In this document: positions 35,184 to 44,478 of the stretch, piece after piece
Layout of the letters: each line of letters starts with the position of its first letter
Numbering within the stretch: the first letter of the stretch is position 1
Assembly: GCA_050014015.1 (NCBI GenBank)
Contig: JBEKEC010000001.1
Coordinates: 62,001-126,000 of the forward strand
Length of the DNA: 64,000 nucleotides
Source: PALSA-1353 sp050014015
GTDB lineage: Bacteria; Planctomycetota; Phycisphaerae; Tepidisphaerales; Tepidisphaeraceae
Direction of reading: 5' to 3'
Notes under the pieces: generated by a model
The model's database searches: none
Seen by the model: the letters and a program-made list of their open reading frames with translations, nothing else
What the model was told of the DNA's origin: nothing
Translations under genes and position numbers: made by a program

Positions 35184-36233
35184 TTAATTTCGCGCGCCGT
35201 TGCGGGGACGACGCATCAGAAACACTGCGCCCCCGAGAAGAAGCATCATGCTTGCGGGTTCGGGAATGATGGTTTCAAAACCTTGCACCGTGTCGTAGTT
35301 CACATAGTAGTATCCCACCACGGTGTCTCCATCGATCGCCTGAGCGTCGGTGCCAAAGCCGTATTGGTTTTCGGCAGCGGGATCGTCGAGCAGCGTGAAA
35401 TTGCTGCCGTCGTAGACAAAACCATATTGATCACCGACGGTGTTGAATCCAGTTCCAGTGTTAGTGATGAGATCGACATCGGTGGTTCCGACAATCAAAT
35501 TTCCCGAAATTCCGGTGGCAACCGTTTCTTGCGGGTCGGTCGTGGTTCCGGAAATGGTGGATTCGGGAAAATCGAAATTGGTGTAGGTTGAGTTGTTGAA
35601 GCTAAAGCCATGGGTGCTGGAGCCGGCGGAATTGCTGGTCTGGGACACGTACCACCCAACGATTGTGTTTCCATTGATGCCCCCAGCGTAGGTTCCGGAA
35701 TTGCTGGCGGTGGGGACCGATTCGTCGAGAGTCGTGAAATTCTTCGTGCTATCGTTGTATTCGAAGCCGTGCCATTTATCACTGCTGTCTTCGTAGCAAC
35801 CGACGATGTTGTTTCCGGAAATCCCGGTGATATCAGTGGTCCCGGCAGCAGATGGATCATCCAGGGGTGTAAAGGTTCCGCTGTTGTCAATGAATCCGCG
35901 CATGGTTTCGGTTCGGCTATCCAGATAGGTTCCGACAATCGTGGTTCCTGAGATTCCGGAGGGTGAGGTGCCGACTTGGCGGACAGCGTAGGGATCGTTG
36001 ACGGCGGTAAAGCCGCCGCCGCTGTAAAGGAATCCATTGGCATTGCTGCTGGAGTTAACGTAGTAGCCCACGATGGACCCATTGGAGACTCCTTCGCAAT
36101 AGGTGCTCGTGCCCGCGGCGTCGCTGATGGCGCTGTAAGTAAATTGAGCGCTGGCACTCGCAGCGGCGAACAGAACCACAGCCAGGAGAGCGCAGAAACC
36201 GTCCCGGAACCGACTACGGTCGCTATATTGCAC
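35184..36233 (-). CDS. PEP-CTERM exported protein with HAF-type repeats
   Basis: About 349 residues. The signal peptide is CALLAVVLFAAASASA; the C-terminus is PEPASMMLLLGGAVFLMRRPR, the classical PEP-CTERM sorting tail (PEP motif, helix, basic end) recognised by exosortase. In between are repeated units of the kind GISGNNIVGCYEDSSDKWHGFEY, known as HAF-repeat extracellular domains. It is probably attached to the outer surface. I choose the GTG at 36233 because AAGGAG lies 7 bases before it; the frame runs on to 36347 without a better start. Confidence 0.9.
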   Translation of the reverse strand: MQYSDRSRFRDGFCALLAVVLFAAASASAQFTYSAISDAAGTSTYCEGVSNGSIVGYYVNSSSNANGFLYSGGGFTAVNDPYAVRQVGTSPSGISGTTIVGTYLDSRTETMRGFIDNSGTFTPLDDPSAAGTTDITGISGNNIVGCYEDSSDKWHGFEYNDSTKNFTTLDESVPTASNSGTYAGGINGNTIVGWYVSQTSNSAGSSTHGFSFNNSTYTNFDFPESTISGTTTDPQETVATGISGNLIVGTTDVDLITNTGTGFNTVGDQYGFVYDGSNFTLLDDPAAENQYGFGTDAQAIDGDTVVGYYYVNYDTVQGFETIIPEPASMMLLLGGAVFLMRRPRNGARN

Positions 36234-36428
36234 TTTTCGTCTCCTTGAGATTTTCAGTATACGTTTCCACCTGGGGATACAATGGAAATCCGACGCGCCG
36301 ACTAGAGGTAACGTGGGCGAACGCCGCGAACGAAAAATTAATCCCACAAAATCCGCGCTTTCCCAAAAAGGCGTCTAAAACCTTCACCTCCCGGCTATAA
36401 ATGTAGAGGGAGCCACTTTTTTCCAAAG

Positions 36429-36450
36429 CCCGCCGAGCTTGCTCGGCGGG
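36429..36450. repeat. Perfect 10-bp GC hairpin in the 36234-36698 gap
   Basis: CCCGCCGAGC and GCTCGGCGGG pair around TT. The 465-base gap between the PEP-CTERM gene and the GlmU-like gene has no convincing protein and is AT-rich near 36350-36420, where a PEP-CTERM promoter may lie. Confidence 0.75.
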
Positions 36451-36698
36451 AACCAGGCACCGCCGACAAATTGGCAGAGTTGAGGAAACTCAACTCACAC
36501 CCCCCGGTAACGGTAACGAAACCCCTCGCCGCGATATCGAAAACAGGGGTTTTGTTACCACCGCACCCAGGCCAATTCTGCAACAGTATTTTTAGGATGC
36601 TAATTCAGCGGGAAAATGCTCGCGCGCGGACGATCGCGTGAGGGGAGGGGGGGTGGGATGGGACATTCCGGGGAGCGATGAGATATTTTCCCGCGCGT

Positions 36699-37928
36699 CT
36701 ATTCCACCTGCGCGGCCGAATTCTGGGCGATCTTCAATTGAATCTCGTCCTCCTCGTCCCAGATGCGGCCCCGGCGGCCGTAAACCTGTTTCATCACCTC
36801 GCGGGCCTTGTCGAGCTTGTAAGGCTTGGACCCCTCATCGGTCCAGAAGGTGAAGCTGGGAATAAACCGTGGCGGCAAATCGCTGCCGGCCAGCAGGCTG
36901 CAATAGCCGACGTAGCTGCCCATCATCAGCCGCGTACCGATCGCCGTCTTGCTGTGATCCCCGATCATCGAGCCCAGAAACCGCCGATCGGTCTCAATCT
37001 GCTTGGCGCCGATGTGCATCTTGATCGGTCCGTACGTGCTCTTCATGTTGCTGGCGGTGGTGCCCGCCCCGAGGTTGACCCATTGGCCGATATAGCTGTG
37101 GCCGACAAAACCCTCGTGGACCTTGTTGCTGTAGCCGAGGAAAATGCTGGCGGCGACTTCGCCGCCGATCTTGCACCCCGGCCCGATGCTCGTTCCGGAA
37201 TGAACGTAGGACAGCGGGGCGATGCTGGAATACTTGCCCAAATAGACCGGACCCTGCAAGACGCTGTTGGCGCCGATCGACGCCCCGGCGTCGATCACGA
37301 TCGGACCCCGGCTGGCATCCAGCACCACGCCCGGCGAGAGCTTGGCCTCCGGTTCCACGATCACGTCCTGCTCGCCGATGACGTGACACTTGCAATCCGC
37401 CGGCGGACGCGGGCGGTCGGTCATCTGGCTGGCATCGGCGACGATCGCCTCCTCGTTCCAATGCACCAAATCCCACAGATATTCCGGCATCCGCGTCTGA
37501 TCGCCGGTCCGCGGCAAATCCAGCAGTTGCAGCCAACGCTCGCTCCGCTGCATCGCGTCTTCACAACTCAGGCCCGGCATCTTCACGTAGGCCTGGCGAA
37601 TCAGGTTCCCCTCGTCCACGCTGACCATCGGGTCCGTCGGTCTGGGGAACTGGCTGAAATGCAATGTCCGCCCGCTGCTCAAAAAGGCCGGCTCATCATC
37701 CAACGGCACGTTGATCGCCGTCGGAACCGACAACGTCGGAATCACGTGTTTGCGGCAAAACTCCACCATCTCGGGACGGACCCACAGCGTGACGCGCAAT
37801 GGCTGGACGTGTTGAATTTGCTTTTCCAGCAGCGTGCTGGTTCCGCTGAGAAGCGTGAACACCGGGCGATTGAGCGATAGCGGCGCCATCGAATGCCACC
37901 GCGAAGCCTCAAAAATCACCAGATGCAT
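36699..37928 (-). CDS. GlmU-like sugar nucleotidyltransferase family protein with left-handed beta-helix
   Basis: A 409-residue protein. The N-terminal half is a divergent nucleotidyltransferase-like domain (LNRPVFTLLSGTSTLLEKQ). The C-terminal half is a hexapeptide-repeat helix (VIGEQDVIVEPEAKL, IVIDAGASIGANSVLQGP, YVHSGTSIGPGCKIGG), ending with a GTRLMMGSYVGYCSLLAG segment. It resembles GlmU but lacks the canonical LAAGxGTRM pyrophosphorylase loop, so UDP-GlcNAc synthesis is doubtful. Similar proteins are known in Bacteroidetes and planctomycetes and probably act in surface sugar metabolism. Confidence 0.82.
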   Translation of the reverse strand: MHLVIFEASRWHSMAPLSLNRPVFTLLSGTSTLLEKQIQHVQPLRVTLWVRPEMVEFCRKHVIPTLSVPTAINVPLDDEPAFLSSGRTLHFSQFPRPTDPMVSVDEGNLIRQAYVKMPGLSCEDAMQRSERWLQLLDLPRTGDQTRMPEYLWDLVHWNEEAIVADASQMTDRPRPPADCKCHVIGEQDVIVEPEAKLSPGVVLDASRGPIVIDAGASIGANSVLQGPVYLGKYSSIAPLSYVHSGTSIGPGCKIGGEVAASIFLGYSNKVHEGFVGHSYIGQWVNLGAGTTASNMKSTYGPIKMHIGAKQIETDRRFLGSMIGDHSKTAIGTRLMMGSYVGYCSLLAGSDLPPRFIPSFTFWTDEGSKPYKLDKAREVMKQVYGRRGRIWDEEDEIQLKIAQNSAAQVE

Positions 37929-38052
37929 GCGTATATGATACCCAAGACCTTCTTAGAGATGAACTGCATTTGGTGCAGGCCGCACCGCTACCGGCAACGC
38001 CGCCAGCCCGCTGCCATTCGCAATTTCAAAGTTGAACTCTTCCGCCAATCGC

Positions 38053-38277
38053 TCAGTGTTCAACCGCGGCGGAAGGCCGGGCGGTCGGAGACATGGCCGG
38101 GGCGGAAAGAGAGATCGGCGTGCCTGGCTGCTGTGTTGGGTTGGAGTTCATTGACCGGGACATGGCGTCGTTGCCGGAGCTGTTTCCAGCTTGCGAAATC
38201 AGGACCCCGATGCTGGTGACAAAGACCGCCGTTGCCGCCAAAAGCCCCATTTGGGCCGCCCATCGCTGCGAAATCAT
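38053..38277 (-). CDS. Small membrane-anchored protein of unknown function
   Basis: A 74-residue frame from the ATG at 38277, which has GGAGGAAA directly before it. Residues 10-27 (MGLLAATAVFVTSIGVLI) form one membrane segment; the rest is Ser/Pro/Asn-rich. No domain is recognised. The frame extends upstream to 38382 but without coding character. It could be a secreted or tail-anchored small protein. Confidence 0.55.
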   Translation of the reverse strand: MISQRWAAQMGLLAATAVFVTSIGVLISQAGNSSGNDAMSRSMNSNPTQQPGTPISLSAPAMSPTARPSAAVEH

Positions 38278-38426
38278 TTTCTCCTCCGCAACTCCATTGT
38301 TTTTGATATGCAGGCGAGAGACGCATTCTGTGCTGCATTCAGTACTTCGGTCTCGCCCTCTCTGTAAACCTATATATATCAAATCTGCGAAAAGACCAGA
38401 ATAAATCGCTGCATTTCCGGAGATTT

Positions 38427-39377
38427 CTATTGCACTCTTTGCTTCGACAAAAATCCGCCATCGATCAAACTGAGGATTTCATAAAGCATCTCCATATATG
38501 GAGTTGAAATCGAATTCCCGCGCGCCTTCCGCAGCGGTTGGCCGATAATCGCCTCGACCTCCATTCGCCGGCCGGTCTGCCGGTCTATGTGCATGCTGGT
38601 CTTATAAGCACCCATTGTTCGGGTATAGGAAATCTTCTGTTCAATTACGCTTAAATCGAACCGGATGCCCAGCGGCCGGCAGGCGGCGATCACCTCCTCC
38701 ATGAGCTTCCGCACCAGCCTCAGCCCCGCCTCCGATTCGATCAGCTTGTCGGTCGTCATGTCCAACGCCGCTCCCAGCCCGTTGAACGGAACGTTCCAAA
38801 TCAGTTTGTCCCATCGGCCGGTTGCCAAATTCTCCAGAACCTCGCACGGCGCCCCGCTGCCGGAGAATATTGCCGTGATCTTCCGCAACCGCTCGGTCGG
38901 CCCGCCCGCCGGCTCGCCCACGCGAATCATCCCATGATCCGTATGGGAGATTTCGCCGGGCCCGATCCGGTTGATGCACACGAACGCCATCCCGCCCACG
39001 ATGCGCTGCGGCCCGAACAGTTCCGCCAACAGATCCTCGTTTCCCAATCCGTTCTGCAACGTCAGGATCACGGAGTCGCCCTTCAGCACCGGGCCGACCA
39101 ATTCACGCAGATGCCCGTTGGCGGTTGTCTTGAGCGTGACGATCGCCAAATCCGCCTTGGGCATGTCGCGCGGATCGTCATAGACGTTGATCTGTTTGGC
39201 GGAGAGCGAAAAATCACCGTCGCGGCTGTGGATTCGCATCCCGGATTTGCGAATGTGCGCGCAATCGCTTCGGGTCAGCAAGTGCACGCGGTGGCCGTAC
39301 TGGATCAGCCGCGCGCCGTAATAGCCCCCCACCGCCCCGGCGCCGATGACCGCGATGACCGGATCGTCGGGAATCAT
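38427..39377 (-). CDS. panE: 2-dehydropantoate 2-reductase (ApbA/PanE family)
   Basis: A 316-residue protein. The N-terminal dinucleotide loop IAVIGAGAVGGYYGARL binds NADPH, and the middle has TLQNGLGNEDLL; the catalytic lysine region is RWDKLIWNVPFNGLG, and C-terminal SIEQK-type residues follow in DLSVIEQKISYTRTMGAYKTSMHID. Members reduce ketopantoate in pantothenate synthesis or related 2-ketoacids. The ATG overlaps the TGA of the upstream cobA-hemD gene (ATGA), so the two are translationally coupled. Confidence 0.88.
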   Translation of the reverse strand: MIPDDPVIAVIGAGAVGGYYGARLIQYGHRVHLLTRSDCAHIRKSGMRIHSRDGDFSLSAKQINVYDDPRDMPKADLAIVTLKTTANGHLRELVGPVLKGDSVILTLQNGLGNEDLLAELFGPQRIVGGMAFVCINRIGPGEISHTDHGMIRVGEPAGGPTERLRKITAIFSGSGAPCEVLENLATGRWDKLIWNVPFNGLGAALDMTTDKLIESEAGLRLVRKLMEEVIAACRPLGIRFDLSVIEQKISYTRTMGAYKTSMHIDRQTGRRMEVEAIIGQPLRKARGNSISTPYMEMLYEILSLIDGGFLSKQRVQ

Positions 39378-40903
39378 ACGGATGCCGCCATCGCTTCAAT
39401 CAAACCATCGATGTTAAACGTCCGCGCCTCGGCCGACGGTTCCAGGCCCGCTTCGCGCAGCGTCGCCGTCGTGACCGGACCGATGCTCGCCAGCTTCGCG
39501 CGGGAAAGTTTCTGGCGATATTCCGGCCCCAGAAGGTTGAGGAAATTCCGTGCCGTGCTGCTGCTGCTGAACGTAATCCAATGAATTCGCCCGGCATCCA
39601 AGGCGTCGGTCAGACCCGGCAGCAATTGGCTCACCGGGCGGTTTTCGTAAATCGCCACGTCCGAAACCTCCCGAGCGCCCCGGTCGATCAGCCGCTGACG
39701 CAACAGCGGCCGGGCGATGTCCGCGCGCAACAGCAGGAATTTCCGCCCCGAAACTTCCTTCCGTTCCGCAAGCTCGTCCGCCAGCGCCTCGGCCACAAAC
39801 GACTTGGGACACAAATCGACTTTGAGGCACAATTCCCGCTCGATCGCCGCGGCGGTGGAGTCTCCGATGGCGGCCAATTTCGCCTGGCCGAAAACGCGCG
39901 CATCCCTGCCGACCGCCGCCAGCCGTTTCCGCGCCGCCGTCACGCCGTTGACGCTGGTGAAACAGACCCAGTCGAATCCCCCCGCCGACGCCAGCGCCCC
40001 ATCCACCGCCGACCAATCCGCCGGCTCGTGCAGCTCGATCGTCGGAGCTTCGATCACCTCCGCGCCCAGTTCCTCCAGTTTCCGCGAAATCTCGCTGGCC
40101 TGATGGCGCGAGCGCGTGACGACGATGGTCTGGCCGAACAGCGGCCGGCGTTCCACCCACGCCAGCGCCGCGCGCAATTCAACCACTTTCCCGATGATGG
40201 TCATCGCCGGAGCGTGGAGTTTCGCCTGGGCGATGTCCTGAGCCAGACGCGACACCGTGGAGACCACGGTTCGCTGCGACGGCATCGTGCCCCATTGGAT
40301 CGTCGCCGCCGGCGCGTCGGGCGGCATTCCGTTTTCGATCAACTTCCGGCAAATCTGCGGCAGCGATTTGACACCCATGTAAAACGCCACGCACGGCAGC
40401 CTGGCGATCACGTCCCACTGCACGTCGCTGGCCGGCTCGCCGTCCTCGCGCTCATGACCGGTGATCAACGTGAAGCTGGAATTGAAATCGCGATGCGTCA
40501 CCGGAATCCCCGCATACGCCGGCGCGGCGATCGCCGCGGTGATGCCCGGCACCACCTCAAACGCCACGCCCGCTTCCACCAGCGCCTGGCATTCCTCCCC
40601 GCCCCGACCGAACACGAACGGGTCTCCGCCTTTCAACCTCACGACGCGCTTCCCCGCCCGCCCCTTCTCGACCAGCAGGGCGTTAATCTGTTCCTGCGGC
40701 ATCGAATGGTCCGCCGCTTTCTTCCCCACGTAGATCACCTCCGCCTGGGGGCAATAACTCAGCAGACGCGGATTGGACAGATAGTCGTACACAACGACCT
40801 GGGCCTGTTCCAATAATCTCGCCCCGCGCACGGTGATCAGGCCGGGGTCCCCCGGGCCCGCTCCCACCAGAAACACAATTCCAGGTAAATCGCCTCTATT
40901 CAC
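39374..40903 (-). CDS. cobA-hemD: Fused uroporphyrinogen-III C-methyltransferase / uroporphyrinogen-III synthase
   Basis: About 509 residues from the GTG at 40903. The N-terminal SUMT domain opens VFLVGAGPGDPGLITVRGA, with the substrate site YVGKKA and VRLKGGDPFVFGRGGEE, and SAM-binding PGITAAIAAPAYAGIPVTHR. The C-terminal HemD-like domain begins FGQTIVVTRSRHQASE and ends YRQKLSRAKLASIGPVTTATL. The enzyme makes and methylates uroporphyrinogen III on the way to sirohaem or cobalamin. The frame runs to 41167 but the extra 88 residues are not coding-like. It overlaps panE by four bases. Confidence 0.93.
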   Translation of the reverse strand: MNRGDLPGIVFLVGAGPGDPGLITVRGARLLEQAQVVVYDYLSNPRLLSYCPQAEVIYVGKKAADHSMPQEQINALLVEKGRAGKRVVRLKGGDPFVFGRGGEECQALVEAGVAFEVVPGITAAIAAPAYAGIPVTHRDFNSSFTLITGHEREDGEPASDVQWDVIARLPCVAFYMGVKSLPQICRKLIENGMPPDAPAATIQWGTMPSQRTVVSTVSRLAQDIAQAKLHAPAMTIIGKVVELRAALAWVERRPLFGQTIVVTRSRHQASEISRKLEELGAEVIEAPTIELHEPADWSAVDGALASAGGFDWVCFTSVNGVTAARKRLAAVGRDARVFGQAKLAAIGDSTAAAIERELCLKVDLCPKSFVAEALADELAERKEVSGRKFLLLRADIARPLLRQRLIDRGAREVSDVAIYENRPVSQLLPGLTDALDAGRIHWITFSSSSTARNFLNLLGPEYRQKLSRAKLASIGPVTTATLREAGLEPSAEARTFNIDGLIEAMAASV

Positions 40904-41040
40904 GTCGCCACCATTTCTTCCGCAAGATAGATAACCTTTTCCGCCTTTCTGGCCGATGAGCCTACAGGATTTTTGATGCCGATGCAGCAAGCCAGACGCC
41001 CTCGGCATGCCAGTCCCCTCAAATTTAAGGAGCGTCCCAG

Positions 41041-41388
41041 ATGGTCGCTTTGTTGAAGATGCCCGCCTATCTGCCGACGGAGTCGTGGTCGGATCGGCGA
41101 ATGTTCCCACGCAAGGAATTCCACGCCACCGTGGAAAGCCGGCGCCTCGATCACTCCCTCGACGCACGGCAAATGCCCAAGCTCAATCTCATGCTGCGCG
41201 ACTTGTCCCTCGGCGGACTCTCGGCCATCTCCGACCATCCCCTCCGCCAGGGCGAGCATTTGACCGTCTTCTTCCCCCAAAACGGCATGTTTCGCGGCTG
41301 GGACGCTTTCGGAAGAGTCCTCCGCTGCGATCCCAGCGGCATGGGCTACCGCGTCGCGGTCGAATTCGATCCCCTGCCGGCGGCGTAG
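41041..41388 (+). CDS. PilZ domain protein (c-di-GMP binding)
   Basis: A 115-residue single-domain protein. The c-di-GMP motif is complete: RRMFPRKEF (RxxxR) and DLSLGGLSA (D/NxSxxG). It is divergent from cobA-hemD. Binding of c-di-GMP is likely; the output is unknown. An RBS-like AAGGAG lies about 10 bases before the ATG. Confidence 0.88.
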   Translation: MVALLKMPAYLPTESWSDRRMFPRKEFHATVESRRLDHSLDARQMPKLNLMLRDLSLGGLSAISDHPLRQGEHLTVFFPQNGMFRGWDAFGRVLRCDPSGMGYRVAVEFDPLPAA

Positions 41389-41424
41389 GCGATCCATCAA
41401 ATAGAACCGAAATTGGAGTACGAC

Positions 41425-41449
41425 GAACAGTCGAGGCGCGCGACTGTTC
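41425..41449. terminator. Bidirectional stem-loop between convergent genes
   Basis: GAACAGTCG and CGACTGTTC form a perfect 9-bp stem with a 7-base loop between the PilZ stop and the DUF4276-gene stop. There is no T run. Confidence 0.5.
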
Positions 41450-42044
41450 AGCAATATTTGTTTAATGCTTCAAAAAACCGATCCGCCCACGCACATGACT
41501 TTCGTAGCTTCACTGGATCAATCTGACTGAGTAATTTGAATGAATCCCGCGCCTTGCCATACTTTCCCTTCGGAATTGCGCTTATTGTCGCCTTCCCAAT
41601 CGCACCGTAAACGTCAGACTTGGACCGCTTCTCAAGATCGGTCGTCGGGAGCGGTTTCTCGTTGAAATCCTTGCCAAAGTATTTAGCAAATGCGCCCGTG
41701 TCGGCGACGAGCCACGTTTCCATGCAAACCACCATAAGCTGCGCCTGATCGCCGGTTGCATTGGAGGGCCTATCCAAACCGTCTTGCACCTTCAAATGTG
41801 CCCATGCGTCCGAACCTGCTGGAACCGTCTCGCTGTCTACGAGCAATATCACAAATAACCCGACAACCGCGTCACGACAGGCTGTTTTGAACGCATCGAA
41901 TGCCGCCCCGCGCCGGCCCTTTGGAACGACCTTTGGCATTCTGTTCGCGAACCCTGCTCTTTTGAATAGCTCGTGGAAGGCGTGACGACATTCTGTTTTG
42001 AGGCTGCTCTCGTCTCCCCCACCTTCCAAATAAATCATCACCAT
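41448..42044 (-). CDS. DUF4276 (Toprim-like nuclease fold) protein, downstream partner of the ATPase
   Basis: A 198-residue protein. MIYLEGGGDESSL near the start and VILLVDSETVP near residue 70 match the E and DxE positions of the Toprim/DUF4276 fold. The central METWLVAD is also typical. In other genomes DUF4276 proteins are found next to RecF-like ATPases in putative defence modules. It overlaps the ATPase gene by 7 bases. Confidence 0.75.
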   Translation of the reverse strand: MVMIYLEGGGDESSLKTECRHAFHELFKRAGFANRMPKVVPKGRRGAAFDAFKTACRDAVVGLFVILLVDSETVPAGSDAWAHLKVQDGLDRPSNATGDQAQLMVVCMETWLVADTGAFAKYFGKDFNEKPLPTTDLEKRSKSDVYGAIGKATISAIPKGKYGKARDSFKLLSQIDPVKLRKSCAWADRFFEALNKYC

Positions 42045-43198
42045 CGGTTTCCTCCAATTTCTCCACTATGCCAGAGTTGACTGAGAGTCTGCGTGGAAAG
42101 TCGCGACTGAAGTTGTTTCGCATCGAGACGGTGGACTTGTGTTTCCCCCTGACTTCGCTCACAAACAACGACGCTTTCCGGCTGGTCGCTAAATGCATCG
42201 AGCAGCACATCGCTATGAGTGGTTACAATCAGTTGGGTCCGTGCGGAAGTTTCGATGAGTAGGTCACCTACGATTGCAATTGCGTCTGGGTGCAGGCCAA
42301 GCTCCGGCTCCTCAATACACACGAGCGGTGGCGGATCGGGATTGAGCAGAACGACAAGGAGGCACATGAATCGCAGTGTTCCATCGGACAGTCTAGTCGC
42401 CGGCACAGAGAATGCGCCCTCCTCCAAAAATAACTGCGCCGTCCCACCTTGCAGTTGCACGTCGGCATCCGTAACGCCCTCGATGAATGTTCCTAGCAAC
42501 TCCACAAACCTTCTCTTCGCAGGCGGGTCTCGTTTGAGCCGATTCACCATCAGTGCGAGATTGCGCGAATCGGGTAATAGTTGATCGTTTTTCTCGTCGG
42601 TCTTTTGAGGCGTCCTTGGGGGGGTAAAACGGCCAAATGCCCAATCGCGATATAAACAAATCCTTGAATATTGGTCCGCCAGGTACGTGATTTCACGGTA
42701 CTGATCAGGATCACGTCTCTGGGCAACTATCGATTGCTGGGGATTCACGTCTTCCCGTTTGAGCGTTCGTTTCTGAAATTCGTTGACATTTAAGACCGGA
42801 TGTCCGTGCTGGAATTGATAATAAAAATATGGCGTCTGCTGATTGTCGTATGGGTGCTCGTTTTCAATCCTTTCCTCGACCATCTCAAACCGCTGCCCAA
42901 TTTCCGTGAACTCGAAGCCATGTCGTAGCGCCTGCTTCCCGAATGGAAAGTCAACTACGACTTCTACCAAGGCTGTTGGTCTCTTTGCGCCGCGCCACAG
43001 CCAGTCCCCCACACCACCTCCATCCTTAATCGGCTCAGTCAAATCGACGGGCATTGCCTTAAGCAGGCTCAAAGCCTCAATGATATTGCTTTTCCCCGAT
43101 GCGTTCGGACCAATAAGAACATTTAGCGGCCCAAGCTTGAGGTCAATGCCGGTCGGGCCGAACGACAGCAGATTCTTAAGCTTAATTTGCGAGAGCAT
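42038..43198 (-). CDS. RecF/OLD-like AAA ATPase (AAA_21 type)
   Basis: About 386 residues from the ATG at 43198 (AAGGACA 8 bases before). Walker A is LIGPNASGKSNIIEAL, the ABC signature is RLSDGTLRFMCLL, Walker B is VCIEEPELGLHPDAI, and the D-loop/switch region is IVTTHSDVLLDAF. There is no coiled-coil hook. It is a single-gene-plus-partner architecture like AbiL- or PARIS-type systems, in which the ATPase senses phage and the partner nuclease acts. This assignment is by analogy only. The stretch is less GC-rich than its neighbours, suggesting transfer. Confidence 0.85.
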   Translation of the reverse strand: MLSQIKLKNLLSFGPTGIDLKLGPLNVLIGPNASGKSNIIEALSLLKAMPVDLTEPIKDGGGVGDWLWRGAKRPTALVEVVVDFPFGKQALRHGFEFTEIGQRFEMVEERIENEHPYDNQQTPYFYYQFQHGHPVLNVNEFQKRTLKREDVNPQQSIVAQRRDPDQYREITYLADQYSRICLYRDWAFGRFTPPRTPQKTDEKNDQLLPDSRNLALMVNRLKRDPPAKRRFVELLGTFIEGVTDADVQLQGGTAQLFLEEGAFSVPATRLSDGTLRFMCLLVVLLNPDPPPLVCIEEPELGLHPDAIAIVGDLLIETSARTQLIVTTHSDVLLDAFSDQPESVVVCERSQGETQVHRLDAKQLQSRLSTQTLSQLWHSGEIGGNRW

Positions 43199-43375
43199 TG
43201 GGTACCTGTCCTTCCGTTCTGTTGGCACTATCATAGCGATTGTCGCTGATTTTGCCGGTAACGATACCCGACAGGCTTTCGTTTCGGCCTATCCCTTTGA
43301 CCCAGCCGGTGGTATCGCCTTTCGCCTCTGCCGATAGTTCCCATCCGCCCGCTTTCCCCTTATTCTGCTTGCTGA

Positions 43376-44335
43376 ATGACCGTCAAGCAAAAGGATTTCA
43401 ATCCCGATGATTACCAGATGTCCATCGGCGACCATCTGGAGGAACTGCGCCGCAGAATCCTCCTGGGATTGATCGGCCTCGTCCCCGCCGTGCTGGTCTG
43501 CCTCCTCTTCGGCCGGCAAATCCTCGGCTTTCTCTGCCGGCCCCTGCTCCGCTCACTCCAGAGATTCGACATCAATCCCCAGCTTTCATCGCTTCAGATT
43601 TCCGACGCGTTCATGGTCTACATGAAGGTCAGCCTCATCGCCGCCACCGCCATCGCCGGGCCTTGGATCATTTACCAGCTCTGGCTCTTCGTCAGCGCCG
43701 GCTTGTATCCGAAGGAGCGCAAATACGTCACCAAATACATTCCCCTGAGCATCGCCTTGTTGTTCTGCGGAATGCTGTTTGTCTATTACGTCGTGCTGCC
43801 GTTTTCGCTGACGTTCTTCATCGCCTTCACCGCTGATTTCCCGCTGCAACTGCCCGATGCCACCGATGCCGCCCACGCCCGCGCCACCTCTCAGCCGACG
43901 TTCGTCCAGGCCATCCCCGGCAACCCGGCGCATCCCGTGGAACTCCAACTCTGGTTCGACACCCTGCAACATCGCCTGAAAATCTTCACCGGCGGCAACG
44001 TCCGCGTCATCCCCTTCGGTCCGGACAATCTCCTGGCGACCTCTTTCACCCTGCCGGATTATCTCGACCTGGTCCTGCAACTGCTGCTGACGTTCGCCCT
44101 GGCGTTCCAGTTGCCGATCGTGGTGATGGCCCTGGCCCGCATCGGCCTGGTCGAAATCGACACGCTCCGCCACTGGCGGCGCTACGTCTATCTCGGCCTG
44201 TCCATGCTCGCCGCCGCCCTGGCCCCCGGCGACGTCGTCACCGCAACCATCGCTCTCATGGTGCCGCTGATTCTGCTCTACGAACTGGGAATCTTCCTGG
44301 CGAAGATGGGGCCGAAGGCTGCGGCAAAGACCTAA
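43376..44335 (+). CDS. tatC: Sec-independent protein translocase TatC
   Basis: A 319-residue membrane protein with six hydrophobic segments. The N-terminal MSIGDHLEELRRRILLGL holds the conserved HLxELRxR motif; VSAGLYPKERKY and PIVVMALARIGLV are also family-typical. It carries a longer periplasmic loop (about residues 155-215) than E. coli TatC, as seen in planctomycetes. It forms the twin-arginine substrate receptor. The Mu-like element begins right after its stop codon. Confidence 0.94.
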   Translation: MTVKQKDFNPDDYQMSIGDHLEELRRRILLGLIGLVPAVLVCLLFGRQILGFLCRPLLRSLQRFDINPQLSSLQISDAFMVYMKVSLIAATAIAGPWIIYQLWLFVSAGLYPKERKYVTKYIPLSIALLFCGMLFVYYVVLPFSLTFFIAFTADFPLQLPDATDAAHARATSQPTFVQAIPGNPAHPVELQLWFDTLQHRLKIFTGGNVRVIPFGPDNLLATSFTLPDYLDLVLQLLLTFALAFQLPIVVMALARIGLVEIDTLRHWRRYVYLGLSMLAAALAPGDVVTATIALMVPLILLYELGIFLAKMGPKAAAKT

Positions 44336-44348
44336 ATGACGTTCATCA

Positions 44349-44421
44349 ACTTGGCACGACAGCCGTGAGACAAATGTAGTGCGCACGTCTACTTGGCCAA
44401 ATGCGCATCATACTTGGCCAA
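44349..44421 (+). repeat. Left-end transposase-site candidates
   Basis: ACTTGGCCAA occurs exactly at 44391-44400 and 44412-44421, 21 bases apart; an 8/10 match ACTTGGCACG lies at 44349-44358, exactly 42 bases before the first. All three point into the element. The two full copies share a TGCGCA segment upstream. Confidence 0.6.
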
Positions 44422-44478
44422 GACCCCGGGCGCAGACCGCAAGCCCGGCGGTTTCGCCGAGCTTTTTGAGAACCGCAT

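Noticed and set aside
36699..37928. Calling the gene a true GlmU
   Set aside because: The N-terminal pyrophosphorylase loop is not canonical and the acetyltransferase catalytic residues cannot be matched with confidence.
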